DNA from: Erwinia aphidicola
Lineage (GTDB): Bacteria > Pseudomonadota > Gammaproteobacteria > Enterobacterales > Enterobacteriaceae
Direction of reading: 5' to 3'
Length of the DNA: 64,000 bases
NCBI RefSeq assembly: GCF_024169515.1
Contig: NZ_JAMKCQ010000001.1
Location: 2,170,001 to 2,234,000, forward strand
The translations under genes and the position numbers were made by a program. The notes beneath the pieces are model-generated. The model saw only the letters and a program-made list of their open reading frames with translations, was not told where the DNA came from and searched no databases. Positions 8,721 to 15,504 of this stretch are shown here, in pieces (positions within the stretch are counted from its first letter, which is position 1; the number at the start of each line of letters is the position of its first letter).

Positions 8721-9009
8721 CGGCAAGGGTAATCTCGACCTGTTCAGCGGAATGTGAACTAATTGTCTGTTCATACTGAAGATTATGGCGCGCTGCGCGA
8801 ATTTACGCTGTTTTATCAGTTTGGCTTCTCAGCGGGATAACTCGCTGTAATAAATCAATTAATTCATCGAAATTAACACTACGATTAACATTGTCAGTTT
8901 GTGTTTATTTTCCAGTAATACTTCCCCTGTCTGTCAATAAATTAAGGGAAATTCGCCATCTGTTTATTTTTTGAAATATCTCTTCATTAAGAGTAATAGA
9001 AACATCGGG
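8721..9009. other. Non-coding intergenic stretch upstream of treF
   Basis: AT-rich and free of any ORF I would support. It separates the divergent LysE-type gene from the trehalase promoter. Nothing further recognised. Confidence 0.5.
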
Positions 9010-9037
9010 TTGCGTCGCGAGACTGCGGTACTATAAT
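9010..9037 (+). promoter_or_regulatory. Sigma70-type promoter of treF
   Basis: TTGCGT (9010-9015), 16 bases, and a perfect TATAAT (9032-9037). Transcription would start near 9044, giving a leader of about 50 bases before the ribosome-binding site at 9083-9088. Confidence 0.7.
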
Positions 9038-9082
9038 AGGTTGCTTATTCACCAAGCGACTTTGTCGGACTTTTTCGGCATC

Positions 9083-9088
9083 AGGAGG
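9083..9088 (+). promoter_or_regulatory. Strong Shine-Dalgarno AGGAGG that places the treF start at an ATC codon
   Basis: AGGAGG is followed after five bases by ATC (9094-9096), in the trehalase frame. No ATG, GTG or TTG occurs in this frame between the upstream stop at 9037-9039 and a GTG at 9274, which lies inside the conserved protein. Confidence 0.6.
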
Positions 9089-9093
9089 TTCTT

Positions 9094-10728
9094 ATCACTT
9101 TCAACCAAAACGAAACGCTGATTGACAATAACCATACTGAATATGAAGCCTGGTATGATGATTATGAGTCGGGTCCAGAGGCGGGGGTTGAACCGCAGCC
9201 GGAGCCGATTCGTGGGCTGCCCGCCCCGGACATCCTCACCCCGTCAGACCGTTATCAGGATCTGTTCGAGGCGGTGCAGATGTCGCGTATTTTCCCCGAC
9301 AGCAAAACCTTTGCCGACTGTGCGCCGAAGATTGAACCGGAGCGCATCCTGTATCGCTATTATCTGGAACGCGAGCAGCAGCAGTTCGACCTGCTGAAGT
9401 TTGTGCTGGAGAATTTCGATCTGCCGGGGACTTATGACAGCCGCTATGTGTCTGACCCCACCAACACCATGGCGCAGCACATTGATGCGCTGTGGCCGGT
9501 ACTCACCCGTCAGCCGCAGAAGCACAGTGAGTTCTCCTCCCTGCTGCCGCTGCCAAAACCCTATGTGGTGCCGGGGGGTCGCTTTAGTGAGACCTATTAC
9601 TGGGACTCATACTTCAGCATGCTGGGCTTTGCGGCGGCAGGGCGCTGCGATCTGATGCGCAATATGGCTGATAACTTTGCGTGGATGATCGACAAGTACG
9701 GCCATATTCCTAACGGCAACCGGACCTATTATCTCAGCCGCTCGCAGCCGCCAGTGTTCGCCATGATGGTCGAGCTGTTTGAGAAGAACGACGTGCATGA
9801 AGCGGCGCACTATCTGCCGCAGCTGAAAAGCGAATATGCGTTCTGGATGGACGGGCAGGAAAACCTGCAGCCGAATCAGGCCTATCGCCACGTGGTGATG
9901 CTGCCGGACGGCTCGGTGCTGAACCGCTACTGGGACGACCGCGACACGCCGCGCGACGAATCCTGGTATGAGGATGTAGAGACGGCCCGCCAGTCGTCAC
10001 GCCCGGCGAGCGAAGTCTACCGCGACCTGCGTGCCGGGGCGGCTTCCGGCTGGGACTATACCTCGCGCTGGCTGAGCGAGCCTGGCCGTCTGGAGAGTAT
10101 CCAGACCACCAGCATTGTGCCGATCGATCTCAATGCGTTCCTCTACAAGCTGGAAACCACCATTGCGCGCCTGTCGGCCAGCAAAGGCGACCAGGCGACT
10201 GCGGATCGCTATCAGCAGCTGGCGCTGACGCGCCGTGAAATCGTTGATAAGTATCTGTGGGAAGAGGATACCGGCCTGTATCGCGACTATAACTGGCGCG
10301 ATGGCGAAAAGGCGTCGTTCTCTGCCGCTGCGGTCACCCCGGTGTATGTCGGCATGTCGAGCCTGGATCAGGCGACGCGCACCTCGAAAGCGGTGCGGGA
10401 TTATCTGCTGGCGCCGGGCGGCATGCTGTGCAGCATGGAAGTGACCGGCGAGCAGTGGGACAGCCCGAACGGCTGGGCGCCGCTGCAGTGGCTGGCGGTG
10501 AAAGGCTTCAACAGCTACGGCGAAGAGCTGCTGGCGCAGGAGATTGCCAGCCGCTGGCTGAAAACCGTCGGTGCGACCTATGACCAGCACCATAAGATGG
10601 TGGAGAAGTACAACATCAGCGGTGATGCCGCGCTGCTGGGCGGCGGCGGTGAGTATCCGCTGCAGGATGGCTTCGGCTGGACCAATGGCGTGACGCGCCG
10701 CCTGCTTGAGATGTATCCACAGCTGTAA
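9094..10728 (+). CDS. treF: Cytoplasmic alpha,alpha-trehalase (probable ATC start)
   Basis: Hydrolyses trehalose to two glucose molecules in the cytoplasm (GH37). Both family signatures are visible: [14 protein letters not shown] from residue 160 and [10 protein letters not shown] from residue 454. There is no signal peptide, and the N-terminus is acidic, as in TreF. From the ATC at 9094 the protein has 544 residues, close to the 549 of E. coli TreF. Similarity to TreF ([14 protein letters not shown], about residues 41-54) lies upstream of the only conventional start, GTG 9274, which would remove 60 conserved residues. Either translation starts at ATC, a very rare start, or a base error has changed an ATG. 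The gene is monocistronic, with its own promoter and terminator. Confidence 0.9.
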   Translation: MTFNQNETLIDNNHTEYEAWYDDYESGPEAGVEPQPEPIRGLPAPDILTPSDRYQDLFEAVQMSRIFPDSKTFADCAPKIEPERILYRYYLEREQQQFDLLKFVLENFDLPGTYDSRYVSDPTNTMAQHIDALWPVLTRQPQKHSEFSSLLPLPKPYVVPGGRFSETYYWDSYFSMLGFAAAGRCDLMRNMADNFAWMIDKYGHIPNGNRTYYLSRSQPPVFAMMVELFEKNDVHEAAHYLPQLKSEYAFWMDGQENLQPNQAYRHVVMLPDGSVLNRYWDDRDTPRDESWYEDVETARQSSRPASEVYRDLRAGAASGWDYTSRWLSEPGRLESIQTTSIVPIDLNAFLYKLETTIARLSASKGDQATADRYQQLALTRREIVDKYLWEEDTGLYRDYNWRDGEKASFSAAAVTPVYVGMSSLDQATRTSKAVRDYLLAPGGMLCSMEVTGEQWDSPNGWAPLQWLAVKGFNSYGEELLAQEIASRWLKTVGATYDQHHKMVEKYNISGDAALLGGGGEYPLQDGFGWTNGVTRRLLEMYPQL

Positions 10729-10735
10729 TGACCCC

Positions 10736-10765
10736 GGGGCGGCACGCTGTCGCCCCGTTTAATTT
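10736..10765 (+). terminator. Probable terminator after treF
   Basis: GGGGCG, a 9-base loop and CGCCCC, followed by GTTTAATTT, directly behind the stop codon. Confidence 0.6.
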
Positions 10766-10888
10766 CCCCGCGCATTATAAAAGTGGCTTATAAACGGCCG
10801 CGCTTTCATAAGACAAATGCTTTATTTCTTGATGTGAAATCATGCTATTACTGGTGCTTAACCCTATAAAGCTCCCGGAGATCGTGGC

Positions 10889-11668
10889 ATGAAAAAACTG
10901 ACTTTAACCGCGCTGGCACTGTTGGTGGGGTTTAGCGCTTCGGCATTTGCCGCTGAAGAGCTGCGCTTCGGCGTCGACCCGACTTTCCCACCGTTTGAAT
11001 CGAAAGCGCCTGATGGCTCGCTGCAGGGTTTTGATATCGATATGGGTAACGCTATCTGCCAGCAGATGCAGGTGAAATGCGTCTGGGTGCAGACCGGCTA
11101 TGACGGCATCATCCCGGCGCTGCAGGCGCGTAAATTTGACGCAATTCTCTCGGCCATGGCGATGACCGAAAAGCGCCGCCAGCAGGTGGCCTTCACCGAT
11201 ATGCTCTACAACACGCCGAGCGCACTGCTGACGCGTAAAGAGAGTAAGCTGCTGCCGGAGCTGGCATCGCTGAAGGGCAAAACCGTCGGCGTGGCGCAGG
11301 GCACTACCCAGGAGGGCTACGCGAAAGCGATGTGGGGCAGCCAGGGCGTGGAAGTGATTAGCTACCCTAACCAGTCCGAGATTTATCCGGATCTCGCTTC
11401 GGGGCGTCTCGACTCCACCTTTACCAGCGCGGCATCCGCCGAATCGGGCTTTCTGAAAACCCCTCAGGGTGCCGATTATCACATTGCCGGTAAACCGCTG
11501 TATGACCCGAAATACTTTGGTGAAGGCGTGGGGATTGGGCTGCGTAAAGATGACACTGCGCGCATTGCCAAAATTAACGCGGCGATGGCCGAGCTGCATA
11601 AAAACGGCACCTACGACCAGCTGTCGAAAAAGTACTTCAGCTTTGATGTTTACCACCGCCCGGAGTAG
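10889..11668 (+). CDS. Amino acid ABC transporter periplasmic substrate-binding protein
   Basis: A 259-residue class-II solute-binding protein of the HisJ/ArgT/ArtJ type. Residues 1-21 are a signal peptide ending SASAFA|AEE. The mature start ELRFGVDPTFPPFESKAPDG and the stretch GFDIDMGNAIC are typical of polar amino acid binders, including the Asp that holds the alpha-amino group. The start ATG 10889 has CGGAG upstream. No permease or ATPase gene is nearby, so it must dock to a transporter encoded elsewhere. It is followed after three bases by a DUF2817 peptidase gene, which suggests joint use of a peptide-derived or modified amino acid. Confidence 0.85.
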   Translation: MKKLTLTALALLVGFSASAFAAEELRFGVDPTFPPFESKAPDGSLQGFDIDMGNAICQQMQVKCVWVQTGYDGIIPALQARKFDAILSAMAMTEKRRQQVAFTDMLYNTPSALLTRKESKLLPELASLKGKTVGVAQGTTQEGYAKAMWGSQGVEVISYPNQSEIYPDLASGRLDSTFTSAASAESGFLKTPQGADYHIAGKPLYDPKYFGEGVGIGLRKDDTARIAKINAAMAELHKNGTYDQLSKKYFSFDVYHRPE

Positions 11669-11671
11669 ACC

Positions 11672-12766
11672 ATGACGCAGATAACACTGCCCGATTATCG
11701 CCAGCAGCGGGCGCGCTTCCTGGCGGCCGCTAGGCGGCTGGGCGGGGTAGTCACTTGCTATCCGCACCCGCTGGCCGGACCGCAGGGTGAGGCACTCTCA
11801 ACCGAGGTGGCGGTGATTGGCCGGGCCGATGCGCCGCAGGTGATGCTGGTGGTTTCCGGCACGCACGGCGTCGAAGGGTATTATGGTTCTGACAGCCAGA
11901 TCGCCTGGCTCGACGCGCTCGACGGCAGTTCGCTGCCGCCGCACGTGGCGCTGGTGATGGTGCATCTGATCAATCCCTGGGGCACCGCGCACCTGCGCCG
12001 CGTCAATGAAGATAATGCTGACCTGAACCGCAACTTTATCGATTTCAGCGCGGCTATTCCGCAAAACCTGGCGTACCCGCAGCTGCACAGCATTTATCGC
12101 TGTCAGGATATTGATGGCCCCGAGCGCGCTGCCGCCGATATGCAGATGGCGCAGAAGTGTGCCGACATGGGCTGGAGCGGCGTAAAGCGTATTGTCGAAG
12201 CCGGACAGTATCAGTTTGCCGACGGCATTTTCTACGGTGGCTGCGAGCCCAGCTGGTCGCAGCGCACGCTGCGTCAGATTATTGCGAATCATCTGCAAAT
12301 GGCGCGGCGGATTATCAGCTTCGATCTGCACACCGGCGCGGGGGCTTACGGCCATCCGATGCTGTTAGCGATTGCCGAGCGCCCTTATGCGGCGCTGGAG
12401 CAGGCTAAGCAGCTGTTCGGCGAGTGGCTGACGGCGATCGTGACCGGTGACAACCGCGACAGCGAAACCGGGGTCACCGCGACGGCAACCGGCTATCTGT
12501 CACAGTTTATGCTCGATCAGCTACCGGACACCGAGCTGCTGCAGCTGGTGGTGGAGTGCGGCACCTACGAAGGGCAGGAGATGCACCGCCGGGTGCGCGA
12601 CGATCACTGGCTGCATCTTTACGGCGACCCGCTTAGCGAGCAGGGCATCGCATTGAAAAAGCAGCTGTTTGAGGGGTTCTATCCGGCGGATGAAGACTGG
12701 CGAGCGCTAACGGCACTGCGTACCCGCCAGATCTTTCAGCGCGGCTGGGATGCCCTGATCGGCTAA
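11672..12766 (+). CDS. DUF2817-family M14-like metallopeptidase
   Basis: A 364-residue protein with the layout of zinc carboxypeptidase-like DUF2817 proteins. Likely zinc ligands are His65 and Glu68 in SGTHGVEG and His220 in DLHTGAG; Glu295 in ECGTYEG is the probable catalytic acid. No signal peptide is present, so it should act in the cytoplasm. The start lies three bases after the stop of the binding-protein gene, whose last codons provide the GGAG site, so the two form an operon. A plausible job is trimming or deacylating an imported amino acid conjugate; the substrate is not known. Confidence 0.75.
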   Translation: MTQITLPDYRQQRARFLAAARRLGGVVTCYPHPLAGPQGEALSTEVAVIGRADAPQVMLVVSGTHGVEGYYGSDSQIAWLDALDGSSLPPHVALVMVHLINPWGTAHLRRVNEDNADLNRNFIDFSAAIPQNLAYPQLHSIYRCQDIDGPERAAADMQMAQKCADMGWSGVKRIVEAGQYQFADGIFYGGCEPSWSQRTLRQIIANHLQMARRIISFDLHTGAGAYGHPMLLAIAERPYAALEQAKQLFGEWLTAIVTGDNRDSETGVTATATGYLSQFMLDQLPDTELLQLVVECGTYEGQEMHRRVRDDHWLHLYGDPLSEQGIALKKQLFEGFYPADEDWRALTALRTRQIFQRGWDALIG

Positions 12767-12768
12767 GG

Positions 12769-13548
12769 CTACAGGCGCCCGTAGAAGGTCATGCGGGCGC
12801 TTTCCGACAGCGCAATATCCGGTTGTGCATTGTAAGCCAGCACCACCAGCATGCGCGTGGTATCGCCTTCCGTGGGCGAGACGCGATGCAGCGCATTACG
12901 CCCGCGGAACAGCACTAAATCCCCCGGTTCAATCGCCAGCTGCTGTACCGCACGTTCCCCGTCCAGCACTTCGGCCACCCCGGCAAAATTCATTTCACCC
13001 GCTTCCGCATCACGCAAATGGCTGACGTACTCAAACACGCCGCCCGCCTCGGGTTTCTGGATCAGCAAAGTAATAGCAAATGAGGAGTTATCGAAGTGCC
13101 AGCCCAGCTCCTGCCCGGTGTGCGCGTAGTGCAGGTTGATAGAGGAGAGCGTGTCGGCATAAGGATAAAGCTGCTGCTCCTGCAATACCCCGCAGAGAAA
13201 CGCCTTAAACACCGCCGAGTCATACAGGGTACGCAGCGCGGAATCGGCCGGGATCTCTTCATCGGTGATGCAGCCTTTCGACGAGACCACCTGGCGGTTG
13301 CGCGGATGGTTGTCAGCATAGTGCGCATCGGGCTTTTGCAGATAGACGTTGTGCTGGCTGGCAGCGTAGAACGCCAGCTGCTGATTTTCATCGCCTTCCT
13401 GCTTAATCGCGGCCAGCGCATCCGCAGTCAGAAAGCCGCGCAGCACCAGCGCGCCGTCGCTGGCCAATTGCTGCTGGCAGCGGGCGATATAGTCAGCATC
13501 GTCAATCGGGTGGGTAGTGAGGTTAAGCAGCGGGGCAAGAGGATTCAT
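12769..13548 (-). CDS. 2-oxoglutarate/Fe(II)-dependent oxygenase, BesD/HalB-like with an HxD triad
   Basis: A 259-residue cupin-fold oxygenase. The metal triad reads His151-Phe-Asp153 (GWHFDNSSF) and His221 (NALHRVSP), with Arg232 (TTRML) as the 2-oxoglutarate anchor. The overall phrasing resembles the BesD family acting on free amino acids. Halogenases of that family have Gly in place of the triad Asp; the Asp here predicts hydroxylation. An open TTG start 11 codons upstream exists, but ATG 13548 begins at the conserved protein. It is convergent with the amino-acid binding protein/peptidase pair, two bases apart, so the three may act on the same amino acid. Confidence 0.75.
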   Translation of the reverse strand: MNPLAPLLNLTTHPIDDADYIARCQQQLASDGALVLRGFLTADALAAIKQEGDENQQLAFYAASQHNVYLQKPDAHYADNHPRNRQVVSSKGCITDEEIPADSALRTLYDSAVFKAFLCGVLQEQQLYPYADTLSSINLHYAHTGQELGWHFDNSSFAITLLIQKPEAGGVFEYVSHLRDAEAGEMNFAGVAEVLDGERAVQQLAIEPGDLVLFRGRNALHRVSPTEGDTTRMLVVLAYNAQPDIALSESARMTFYGRL

Positions 13549-13641
13549 CGCGTTCTCATCGGCAGAATGGGGATAAACCAATGTAAAGCTTTGCCCGACG
13601 CGTTGCTACGGGTTGTGGCTGATTTCTCATCAGATTATGGA

Positions 13642-13739
13642 CAAAAAAAAGAACCCGATCTTTCAACCGGGCTCTCTTTCTCTGCGCTCGCCGCTGCGGG
13701 TAACAGCGACGAGGGCGGTGCGACAAGTACTCCCCAACA
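13642..13739 (-). ncRNA. Small RNA, candidate antitoxin (copy 1) with its terminator
   Basis: A predicted RNA of about 98 nt starting near 13739. It follows a consensus promoter (13746-13774) and ends in an intrinsic terminator: AGCCCG, loop, CGGGTT and a run of eight T on the minus strand (13642-13673). Its first bases (minus strand of 13720-13740) are complementary over 21 nt, with one G-U pair, to 13921-13941 in the leader of the hydrophobic-peptide gene. Divergent transcription and trans pairing through the RNA 5' end are how IstR-1 and OrzO act on tisB and zorO mRNA. No protein is encoded. Confidence 0.72.
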
Positions 13740-13745
13740 GGCGAT

Positions 13746-13774
13746 ATATTAGTACGCTTTGTGAGCAGGGTCAA
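13746..13774 (-). promoter_or_regulatory. Promoter of antitoxin RNA copy 1
   Basis: Minus strand TTGACC (13774-13769), 17 bases, TAATAT (13751-13746). Near consensus, so strong and probably constitutive, as expected for an antitoxin RNA. Confidence 0.75.
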
Positions 13775-13784
13775 TGTGCGGTTA

Positions 13785-13814
13785 TTGTGAAATTATCACT
13801 CAGGGTATTATAAT
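13785..13814 (+). promoter_or_regulatory. Promoter of the hydrophobic-peptide mRNA
   Basis: TTGTGA (13785-13790), 18 bases, TATAAT (13809-13814). It gives a start near 13821 and a leader of about 195 bases. An imperfect dyad GTGAAATTATCAC (13787-13799) lies between the boxes and may be an operator. Confidence 0.6.
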
Positions 13815-13920
13815 TTCAGCGCTGTTGAAGAGTCGTCGTCACTTTTAAGGTGGGCAAGAAAAAGTTTTCGCTCCCGACCGGTAACAGGTGGTGCTGCCCG
13901 GTTTGCCTCCACCTGAGAGG

Positions 13921-13941
13921 GCGACAAGTGCTCCCCAACAG
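13921..13941 (+). promoter_or_regulatory. Antisense target in the toxin mRNA leader
   Basis: GCGACAAGTGCTCCCCAACA plus one further G is identical, except for one A/G difference, to 13720-13740, so the minus-strand RNA from copy 1 can pair with it over 21 nt. It lies about 75 nt upstream of the peptide start, the distance at which such RNAs block a ribosome standby site. Confidence 0.7.
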
Positions 13942-13977
13942 CGAGTACACGCCGTCAGGGGAAATGGAAAGGCACTG

Positions 13978-14019
13978 ATGGTGCGGTGCGCACTCTCCCA
14001 CAAGGAGCGTGCCGAGTGA
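13978..14019 (+). CDS. Leader ORF of 13 codons overlapping the toxin start
   Basis: ATG 13978 to TGA 14019, encoding MVRCALSHKERAE. The stop overlaps the toxin start as GTGA, so ribosomes finishing this ORF could re-initiate on the toxin. Its AAGGAG (14002-14007) serves as the toxin ribosome-binding site. An even shorter ORF (ATG 13964 to TGA 13978) ends exactly at its start. Confidence 0.45.
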   Translation: MVRCALSHKERAE

Positions 14020-14111
14020 TAATTGCAGAAGCAATTCTGCTGGCGTTGAACATTGTTCTCGCCAGCCTGCAAATTGTCGTTGCGATAAAGCAACTGACCA
14101 GTAGCCGGTAA
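14016..14111 (+). CDS. 31-residue hydrophobic peptide, candidate type I toxin
   Basis: GTG 14016 to TAA 14109-14111. The peptide is one membrane-spanning helix (about residues 2-24, rich in Ile, Leu, Ala and Val) with a Glu at position 5 and a basic C-terminal tail starting KQLTSSR. This is the build of small membrane toxins such as TisB and ZorO. AAGGAG ends eight bases before the GTG. It has its own promoter, a long leader with an antisense target, and a strong terminator (14131-14160). The function is inferred from architecture, not from sequence identity with a known toxin. It is too short to be found by normal gene calling. Confidence 0.68.
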   Translation: MIIAEAILLALNIVLASLQIVVAIKQLTSSR

Positions 14112-14130
14112 GGACACTGGAACTCTGAGC

Positions 14131-14160
14131 AAAGGCGAAGCTAACCCCTTCGCCTTTTTT
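14131..14160 (+). terminator. Terminator of the hydrophobic-peptide mRNA
   Basis: AAAGGCGAAG, loop CTAACCC, CTTCGCCTTT (14148-14157) and further T. A perfect 10-bp stem 19 bases after the stop codon. Confidence 0.88.
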
Positions 14161-14182
14161 CGTCTCTATCTAGAATAAAAGC

Positions 14183-14280
14183 AAAAAAAGAACCCGATCT
14201 TTCGACCGGGCTCTCTTTCTCAGCGCTCGCCGCTGCGGGTAACAGCGGTAAGGGCGGTGCGACAAGTACTCTCCTCAACG
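14183..14280 (-). ncRNA. Small RNA, second diverged copy of the antitoxin RNA
   Basis: About 98 nt, closely similar to copy 1 along its body and terminator (14183-14213). The 5' end has drifted: its complement reads GCGACAAGTACTCTCCTCAAC, matching the toxin leader only over the first 13 bases before the stretch is altered. The promoter (14287-14315) is weaker. It may be a decaying copy or an RNA for a toxin now lost: the bases beyond it (to 14355) still resemble the toxin promoter of copy 1. Confidence 0.6.
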
Positions 14281-14286
14281 GGTGAG

Positions 14287-14315
14287 ATTTTAGTACGCTT
14301 TGTGAGCAGGGGCAA
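14287..14315 (-). promoter_or_regulatory. Promoter of antitoxin RNA copy 2
   Basis: Minus strand TTGCCC, 17 bases, TAAAAT. Same spacing as copy 1 with two changed positions. Confidence 0.55.
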
Positions 14316-14351
14316 TATGCACTTATTGTGAGATTATCACTGACGGGATTA

Positions 14352-14786
14352 TCATTTCGCCGCTTTCCCAGGGCCACCATTGCTCAGCGCGTTGAGATCG
14401 GTTTCTGCCAGCAGCGATCGCAGCGGGGCGAACAGCGGCTGCGGCAGAGCGCCTACGTCAAACCACTGCCAGCCTTCACATTTTTCCGGTTCCAGGCGCT
14501 GCGGCGTGCCTTCGGCGTCGTAATTAAGCATAAAAATCGTGACGTAATGTTTCTGCTCACGGCTGAAAAAGTCGTTTGTAAAGGGACCATTAATACATTT
14601 CCCTAAGGTTAATCCGGTTTCTTCGGCGACCTCCCGTACAGCGCACTGCTGCGGTGTCTCGCCATACTCCAGATGCCCGCCGGGGGCTGACCAGTCGCCA
14701 GCACCGTGGCTGCCGCTGCGTTTCCCCAGTAACAGCAGGCCATTGCGGAATATCAGGACGCCAACGCCCACTCGTGGATAGGCCAT
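14352..14786 (-). CDS. Nudix hydrolase
   Basis: A 144-residue protein with a Nudix box GGHLEYGE-x-PQQCAVREVAEETGL (about residues 35-59, GX5EX7REUXEEXGU). It hydrolyses a nucleoside diphosphate-linked substrate with a divalent metal. The phrasing GVGVLIFRNGLLLLGKRSGSHGAG resembles the NUDT15/MTH2-like pyrophosphatases. ATG 14786 has GAGGAGC upstream and is preferred to a longer in-frame start at 14822. The stop lies in the remnant toxin promoter region of RNA copy 2, which suggests the repeat array was trimmed up to this gene. The substrate cannot be told. Confidence 0.82.
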   Translation of the reverse strand: MAYPRVGVGVLIFRNGLLLLGKRSGSHGAGDWSAPGGHLEYGETPQQCAVREVAEETGLTLGKCINGPFTNDFFSREQKHYVTIFMLNYDAEGTPQRLEPEKCEGWQWFDVGALPQPLFAPLRSLLAETDLNALSNGGPGKAAK

Positions 14787-14957
14787 ATTTGCTCCTCGCG
14801 ATAATGTTTTAAGCCGCCTCACCCTGCCCTCCGCCGAGGGCTGAAGTAAGACTGGGGTATCAGCTAAGCTTAACTATTGCCCTAATTTACAATCCATTTA
14901 CAAATCCGCCTGCATAGTGTGAAACTGGTCACAATTTTTCAAACCAGGCACCCATTT

Positions 14958-15476
14958 ATGTTAACACGCAGGACTCTCATTACTTCCGCTGCGGCGCTGC
15001 TGGGCGTGGCGGTACTCAATCCGTCACTCTCCTGGGGCGCCGCGCCCGCAGCCTCGAGCGACAGCCATATTTTCTACCGGATCTCGCTGTTATTAACCGG
15101 ACGCACCCAGCTTAGCCCGCTGGTTTCAGAGCGCGCACTGCACTGCCTGGCGGCGGAAGATGCGCAGTTTCCAGCCCATCTTCAGCAGCTGAGCAGCGCG
15201 TTGCAGAGCGCGGGCATCACTCAAGCGGACCAGCTTAACGGTCATGCGCTGATGCAGGGTGGCAGCGGTGACACGATCAAAACCATTATCTCAGCCTGGT
15301 ATCTCGGCTACACCGGTACGCCGGTTGCGCTGCGTGCCGTTGATAATACCCGTTTTGTCACCTACACCGATGCGCTGATGTATGCCCCGACGCTGGATGC
15401 CACCGTCATCCCAACGTATTCCCGTGGTCATACCAATTACTGGACCCAGCCGCCAGCAACACTAAAAAACGATTAA
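14958..15476 (+). CDS. Membrane-bound sugar/polyol dehydrogenase small (gamma) subunit, Tat substrate
   Basis: A 172-residue protein whose first 30 residues are a twin-arginine signal (TRRTLITSAAALLG). It matches the small subunit of FAD-dependent membrane dehydrogenases of the gluconate 2-dehydrogenase/fructose/sorbitol type. The small subunit carries the folded FAD subunit, which has no signal of its own, through the Tat pore. ATG 14958 is preferred because it begins just before the RR motif; a longer frame to 14919 exists. It is the first gene of a three-gene operon with the FAD subunit (28 bases on) and the cytochrome c subunit. Confidence 0.82.
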   Translation: MLTRRTLITSAAALLGVAVLNPSLSWGAAPAASSDSHIFYRISLLLTGRTQLSPLVSERALHCLAAEDAQFPAHLQQLSSALQSAGITQADQLNGHALMQGGSGDTIKTIISAWYLGYTGTPVALRAVDNTRFVTYTDALMYAPTLDATVIPTYSRGHTNYWTQPPATLKND

Positions 15477-15504
15477 CTCTTTCTCTTTTAATGTGAGCAC
15501 CACG

